This document shows positions 43,285 through 48,018 of a stretch of DNA of 48,018 bases, one piece after another. The position numbers were made by a program, and so were the translations under genes. This stretch comes from Candidatus Microgenomatus sp. GTDB taxonomy: Bacteria > Patescibacteriota > Microgenomatia > UBA8517. Position 1 is the stretch's first letter. Every line of letters begins with the position of its first letter. The notes beneath the pieces were generated by a model that searched no databases, was not told the DNA's origin, and saw nothing but the letters and a program-made list of their open reading frames with translations. Location: NCBI GenBank assembly GCA_020724555.1, contig DYGT01000001.1, forward strand, positions 129,197 to 177,214, written 5' to 3'.

Positions 43285-43426
43285 TTAGAAGTTCAGAAAC
43301 CTGTTTACTTCCTTGTTCGTAAACTCAGGATATTCAAGGTAAGTCACCCAATCAATCTGTCGGAAAAAGTACCATCGTTCGAGCATTCTAAGAACTGTAT
43401 TGGATAGAATGTTTTCCGAACATTTA
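43285..43426 (-). pseudogene. Repeated 3' gene fragment, copy B
   Basis: KCSENILSNTVLRMLERWYFFRQIDWVTYLEYPEFTNKEVNRFLNF*. Confidence 0.7.
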
Positions 43427-43514
43427 AAACAGGGCATCTTTTTGCATTAGTAGGATCGTTGTTAACAACTCTGATATCTTCTGATATACTTCCTTCGACT
43501 GCCCAATCAAAAAA

Positions 43515-44978
43515 ATGGGCAAAGAAAATCCTCAATTTGACCAAACTGCGGAAAGAGCAAGATCCTTAGTGAGTGGGGCAATTGCTGAGGTAGTTACTTC
43601 CTCAAGTGGGTTGCAGCAGGACAAATGGATTTTGGCACAAGGCAATTTAGATTTACCAATATACACATATACTCAGACTCTTTTGGAAGCAGGCATTGAT
43701 GAAACCCACATTAAAAATTTGTTGGGATTAGTAAGAGATTTGGAAATTGATGTTAGTGATCCCTATACTTCTAGCTCCGAGTTGTCAGTAATCGCAGGTG
43801 TTTTGTCAGAGGATTTGATTGGTGTGGATTTGTCAGAACACAGGAGGGCAATGGATAGAGTTAAATTACTGCCCGTTGTTGTTCAGGAGGCAGAAACTCA
43901 ACCGCCTTCGCCAAGTATAACTTATACAGAGGATGAAAGATTACAATTTCAAGAACTCACCAACCTAAAAAAATGGCAAAGAGGTTTAATACAATCAAAT
44001 GGTAATTTTTTAGAAATATCAAAGCGGGTTTTAGAGGGAAACAATCAAACGCTAGAAGCCCTAACAAGAGGACATCTAGAAAAGTTTTGGAGAGATAGTG
44101 GTATAGATGTGGGTAGTAAGGCAACTGTCTTTTTCCGTGACCACAAGACATATGCGGGAGATATTGATTTTTACTATTGGGGTGTTGAACCTGAAAAATG
44201 CACTCTTGAGCTATCTCGATATTTAATGTCTTTGGGCTATAAAGTTGACCATAGGTCAAACATATTCGTGGAAGATTTAATAAGAAACAGTCAAAAGATT
44301 GATAACGGCTTCTTAGCTGCATATTTGCAGATGTATTTTTATATGGGTAAAGCTATTGAGTTTAATGGAGACAGTTTTGAAGAGCATTATGCCGAGGATG
44401 TGTCGCCAGTGGTTGATTTAGGTTCTATGTGGAGGACTGCCAATAAAAGTCTCATTCCTGCCGCTGAAGTGGTTGAGAGGATTTATAGCCAAAATATACC
44501 AGAGTATCCAGGGCTTAAAGATTATCCATTCCGCCTTTTGACTATTACTTTAATGGGTTTAGCTATGAAGTATGATATTCCTTTTATTCTAAGTCACGAC
44601 AACTTAGTAAATAAACTTGAGCAATATATAAGTGAAGATGAAGCAGTTGTACTAAGAAACGCTTTTTATTACATTAACCAAGCACGCAACCTTTACCAGC
44701 TTGTAACCGAGCGGCGTTGGGAAATGATGACGCCTGAGATAAAACAGGAAATTGATAAGGCTCTTGTTATACAATCAGGAATGAGGATTGAGGACATGTT
44801 AGTTTTATTGGCTGAAAAAGTGAAGTCTATATCTTCTACTCACTTTGGTGAACCAGAAAACGGAGATGTGCTAGACTTAAATGAAGCGAGACAACAAGCA
44901 CTTCCTTTTGTCGCACAGTCGTATAGGAAGGTGGCAGAAAGATATAAGCAGTTAGTTTGGCTCTCACATCGAGAGTAA
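43515..44978 (+). CDS. Hypothetical 487-aa protein with possible nucleotidyltransferase-like segment
   Basis: Long ORF; YAGDIDFYYWG resembles a nucleotidyltransferase active-site strand. Confidence 0.55.
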   Translation: MGKENPQFDQTAERARSLVSGAIAEVVTSSSGLQQDKWILAQGNLDLPIYTYTQTLLEAGIDETHIKNLLGLVRDLEIDVSDPYTSSSELSVIAGVLSEDLIGVDLSEHRRAMDRVKLLPVVVQEAETQPPSPSITYTEDERLQFQELTNLKKWQRGLIQSNGNFLEISKRVLEGNNQTLEALTRGHLEKFWRDSGIDVGSKATVFFRDHKTYAGDIDFYYWGVEPEKCTLELSRYLMSLGYKVDHRSNIFVEDLIRNSQKIDNGFLAAYLQMYFYMGKAIEFNGDSFEEHYAEDVSPVVDLGSMWRTANKSLIPAAEVVERIYSQNIPEYPGLKDYPFRLLTITLMGLAMKYDIPFILSHDNLVNKLEQYISEDEAVVLRNAFYYINQARNLYQLVTERRWEMMTPEIKQEIDKALVIQSGMRIEDMLVLLAEKVKSISSTHFGEPENGDVLDLNEARQQALPFVAQSYRKVAERYKQLVWLSHRE

Positions 44979-44999
44979 GCAAATAGCAAAATTGTAAAA

Positions 45000-45446
45000 A
45001 TGAGAAAAACTTCTACGGCAATAATCGTTTACGACAAAAAAATACTCTTTTTTAAAAGAGATAATATTCCTACAATAGTTGAGCCAGATAGGTGGCAATT
45101 ACCAGGTGGTCATATTGAAGATGGGGAAACACCGACAACAGCACTCAAAAGAGAATTGATTGAGGAGGTAAGTTATGCTCCTTCTAATTTAATTTTTGTA
45201 GGCAAACTTAGAAGCAGCGAGAGGGAGGTTTACATATTTTGGGGCTATGTAAGTAGAAACGAAGCCGCTAAATTTAAATTAGGAGAAGAAGAGGGCCAAG
45301 AAATAAGATTTATGTCTGTTGATGATGCTCTAAAACAAAAATTGACTAAAAACGTAGAGTTTTACCTGTCAACCTTCAAAAACCTTATAGTTAAACACTT
45401 AGAAGGAAGGACTATACCAGACATAAGAGAGTTTTTACTACACTAA
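45000..45446 (+). CDS. NUDIX hydrolase
   Basis: WQLPGGHIEDGETPTTALKRELIEEVSY Nudix box. Confidence 0.92.
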   Translation: MRKTSTAIIVYDKKILFFKRDNIPTIVEPDRWQLPGGHIEDGETPTTALKRELIEEVSYAPSNLIFVGKLRSSEREVYIFWGYVSRNEAAKFKLGEEEGQEIRFMSVDDALKQKLTKNVEFYLSTFKNLIVKHLEGRTIPDIREFLLH

Positions 45447-45479
45447 TTATATTTCTGGATTTATACATTAATTACAGGC

Positions 45480-45560
45480 TTAGGAATTTACCAACTTCTT
45501 TGTTGGTAAATTCAGGGTATTCCAGCTCGCTGACCCAATCAATTCGTCCGAATTCATAAT
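45480..45560 (-). pseudogene. Repeated 3' gene fragment, copy C
   Basis: EFGRIDWVSELEYPEFTNKEVGKFLSL*. Confidence 0.6.
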
Positions 45561-45599
45561 TATTTTACTTGAAACCCCGAATGTTAACTCGTGGGTTGT

Positions 45600-46664
45600 T
45601 TATTTGTATTTATTTTTAGTCGAGTTTATCCAATCGATAAAATTAGCTGTTTTAATTCCATTTGCGCATGCTTCATTAATACCTGAACCTCCGGATTTAA
45701 TTAAACCAATAACTAAGTTACTGTCTTGTGCCAATATTGGTCCGCCAGAATCTCCCTCAGCAGTTGTCTTAATAAATGATTGAGCATCGAAATATTCAAA
45801 GGTAAAAATATTATTTATATTCATACTCTTTAAAAGACGGTCTCCGAAGCAAGCCTCTAATCTTTCAAGAGGAAGAGTAATTTTTTGAAGGGTATTTGTT
45901 TCAACTTTATAATAATTTTTTTGATTGTAATCTGGTGAAATATTAGGGGCCGGGCTTATGCCTGTTGTTCCAAAACCAATGGCAGTGACATATTGTTGGG
46001 CTAAGCCGGTACGGTTTTTTGTGAATTGATTATAATAAACATCGCTTTTAATTTGCGGAAGAACAGCTGGTTTAATATCAGAAGCTTTTTTGAGTTTTAT
46101 TAAAGCAATATCATAGTTGATGCTGTCATTTTTGTAATTTTCATGCGGAATAATTTTATCTACCTGTAGTATTTTCTGTTGATCTTTATCATTTTTGTTT
46201 ATTATATTAATTAAGAAGGTAAAATTTTTAGGATTAGTTGTATTTGTAAAACAATGAGCAACAGAAAGTGCCTATTGCTTATCAATTAATACACCACCAC
46301 ATTCACTCGTTATATAATAAATTCCCGGAGGAGAAGTGTTAAAAAGAAGTTTATTTACAGTCATCTTAATATAAACAAAATATGGAAACTCTCCAAGTTT
46401 TGCAGATTGGCCGCTAATGATGGGCAATACTTCATAAGCTTGAGAATTTGTTGTAACATTGTTTTTAATGGTTGATTTTAGAATTAAATTGGTTATTAAT
46501 ATAGAGAAGAAAATTAGAATAACAAAAAAAGTTTTTTTTGATATACAAAAACTACCCTTAATTATAAAATAATTATATACAGATAAAAATATTATTACAA
46601 TAATTGGTAGTTTTTTTATCTCCTCCCACCTCACCCTCAACGCTTCCATCACTACTGCATTCAA
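45600..46664 (-). pseudogene. Trypsin-like (S1) serine protease interrupted by one in-frame TAG
   Basis: CGGVLIDKQ*ALSVAHCF...NYDIALIKL...GDSGGPIL read in one frame across 45600..46664; only stop is TAG at 46272..46274. Confidence 0.85.
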
Positions 46665-46720
46665 AAAAGCCTGGATTATTAAATGGATTTATGTAGAATA
46701 TCAGGTGCGGTGAGCCATAC

Positions 46721-46773
46721 TTCGCCAAGGCTACGTAATGGCATGCCATCTCGTAGCTTCAGCGTAGAGCGAA
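46721..46773. repeat. Long interrupted inverted repeat upstream of the GIY-YIG gene
   Basis: TTCGC..GGCTACG..ATGGCATGCCAT..CGTAGC..GCGAA. Confidence 0.6.
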
Positions 46774-46781
46774 ATACCAAT

Positions 46782-47069
46782 ATGTATTATTGTTACATTC
46801 TCTCAAGTTCAAAATTTCACATTTTCTACTTTGGGTCAGCTAATGATTTGAAAGCAAGATTAAAGCAACATAACAACGGTGAAGTTAAATCAACTAAAGC
46901 ACATTTGCCATGGAAATTAGTGTGGTACGGCGCATTTAGTACTGAAAAAGAAGCCAGAGATTTTAAGGGTGAGTCGGGCAAGGCCTTTGCCTATAAGAGG
47001 CTAGTGCCAGTAGCCCTGGAGAAGGATTTCTCAACGGGTAGAAAAAGTAGTCCGAAGTCTCTGACGTAG
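46782..47069 (+). CDS. GIY-YIG nuclease superfamily protein
   Basis: MYYCYILSSSKFHIFYFGSANDLKARLKQHNNGEVKSTKAHLPWKLVWYGAFSTEKEARDFKG. Confidence 0.8.
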   Translation: MYYCYILSSSKFHIFYFGSANDLKARLKQHNNGEVKSTKAHLPWKLVWYGAFSTEKEARDFKGESGKAFAYKRLVPVALEKDFSTGRKSSPKSLT

Positions 47070-47087
47070 GTTACCTACCGGGGAGCC
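47066..47087 (+). repeat. tRNA-Asn 3'-end-like fragment
   Basis: gtaggttacctaccggggagcca versus gtaggttcgaatcctacccggggagcca at 22530..22557. Confidence 0.6.
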
Positions 47088-47273
47088 AGATGGGTCATTC
47101 TTCAAATTAATATAAACGCAACTTCTTGAAAACATAATATCTTGGGATATAATACGCTTGCTATCGGGTGATAGCGGATTGTCCATTTATCTACCTCAGT
47201 TGGAGTTAAGAAATGCAACAGCCAGTCACAGTTCTCAGGGTTGGGAGAGCAATAGACATTTTCAGAACTTCTC

Positions 47274-47699
47274 TTACAAGCTTGTTGGAGAATAAGATTG
47301 CAGAGTTTTAATAAAAGGCAAGCAAACTCGCTCGGCAAATTTTTGGTCAGCAGTTACTAAGTCACACTTTCTTTCTTGAGCCAGTATCGCGTATACAGCA
47401 TCATACACACTTGTTTTGTATTCTCTTGCAAAATGCACTGATTTTTGAAGAGAAGCGGTATCTAAGTTAAGAGTTTCTAGGGAATATTTTCCAAGAAGTT
47501 TAAGATTATTTTTTATTTTTTCTTCATCCAGACTACTCTTTGTTGTCCAAGCATTGGTAATTTCGTAGAACAAAAGGGAAGGAACGAGGATAATGTTTTT
47601 CTTCCTCAGATGGTATTCCAGAATAATTAGAGCTTTGTCGAATCCTTCTTCGTTTGCATTAAACCATTTGAAGGCAACAGATGTATCTACAACTATCAT
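47274..47699 (-). CDS. PIN-domain toxin (VapC-like)
   Basis: MIVVDTSVAFKWFNANEEG, YEITNAW, TSVYDAVYAILAQERKCDLVTADQKFAERV. Confidence 0.88.
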   Translation of the reverse strand: MIVVDTSVAFKWFNANEEGFDKALIILEYHLRKKNIILVPSLLFYEITNAWTTKSSLDEEKIKNNLKLLGKYSLETLNLDTASLQKSVHFAREYKTSVYDAVYAILAQERKCDLVTADQKFAERVCLPFIKTLQSYSPTSL

Positions 47700-47702
47700 T
47701 CG

Positions 47703-47948
47703 TTAAGAATTGCTTCGTATTTCTCTCAAGGCTTGTAAAGAATCCCAGTTACCAATTGCCTGAGCGTTAGTTTCAGCAACCTTTTTAGTTTCAGAGACCA
47801 AAGATTGAAAGAGGTTATTGTCATTCTTTTTATTGCTCAATTTATCTCTAACAATTGCTGCAAAGCTCTTCCTTTGTTTTGCTGCTTCCTCCTTGAGTCT
47901 ATTGTAATCTTCTTCAGGTAAGCGGATGTTTGTAGTTATGTAACTCAT
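47703..47948 (-). CDS. Ribbon-helix-helix-type antitoxin
   Basis: ITTNIRLPEEDYNRLKEEAAKQRKSFAAIVRDKL, directly upstream of the PIN toxin. Confidence 0.8.
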   Translation of the reverse strand: MSYITTNIRLPEEDYNRLKEEAAKQRKSFAAIVRDKLSNKKNDNNLFQSLVSETKKVAETNAQAIGNWDSLQALREIRSNS

Positions 47949-48018
47949 ATTGATACTATTGTATCATTGTATTACTAGTTGTCAAGGCAGAGACGAGCTA
48001 CTAAAAGTTCTTAATGTG

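Noticed and set aside
45600-46664. Genome-wide amber recoding
   Set aside because: Other genes in the window use TAG as a normal end (for example IS OrfA and the recombinase remnant), and only one internal TAG was found
47102-47338. 78-aa minus ORF
   Set aside because: Overlaps the end of the PIN toxin gene in another frame with no supporting signal

Overview
The window looks like a Patescibacteria/CPR chromosome (assignment inferred from gene content and style). Positions 1-22.5 kb are mostly core genes: a tandem array of eight T4SS-pilin-like membrane proteins, SpoIID/LytB, a PH-domain protein, smpB-ssrA, comF, all four expected tRNA-Ser isoacceptors within 2 kb plus tRNA-Arg, dnaG, rpoD, GT-C type glycosyltransferases, a three-gene Cys-rich cassette and an LCP protein. 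From tRNA-Asn (22483-22557) to about 47.1 kb the DNA reads as an accessory island. It holds serine-recombinase debris, two identical 1158-bp IS3-family copies plus a decayed third one, a secreted SNase, glycan and nucleotide genes, a Type III Res-like helicase truncated by an IS, an ArsR/Trx/permease locus, repeated gene 3' ends, a trypsin-like ORF with one in-frame amber codon, a GIY-YIG gene with a tRNA-like tail and a VapBC-like pair. The best candidate for an undescribed system is the three-gene cassette: a membrane-anchored CPHC thioredoxin-fold protein, a membrane protein with mature N-terminus VCPVCTVAVGAG, and a soluble protein ending in DCC(R/K)E. It occurs twice in the same gene order (19466-20930 on minus, 38548-40092 on plus). 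The second copy is joined to an ArsR-type repressor, a CPTC thioredoxin and a YraQ/ArsP-like permease. Family names come from reading the translations; no database search was run.
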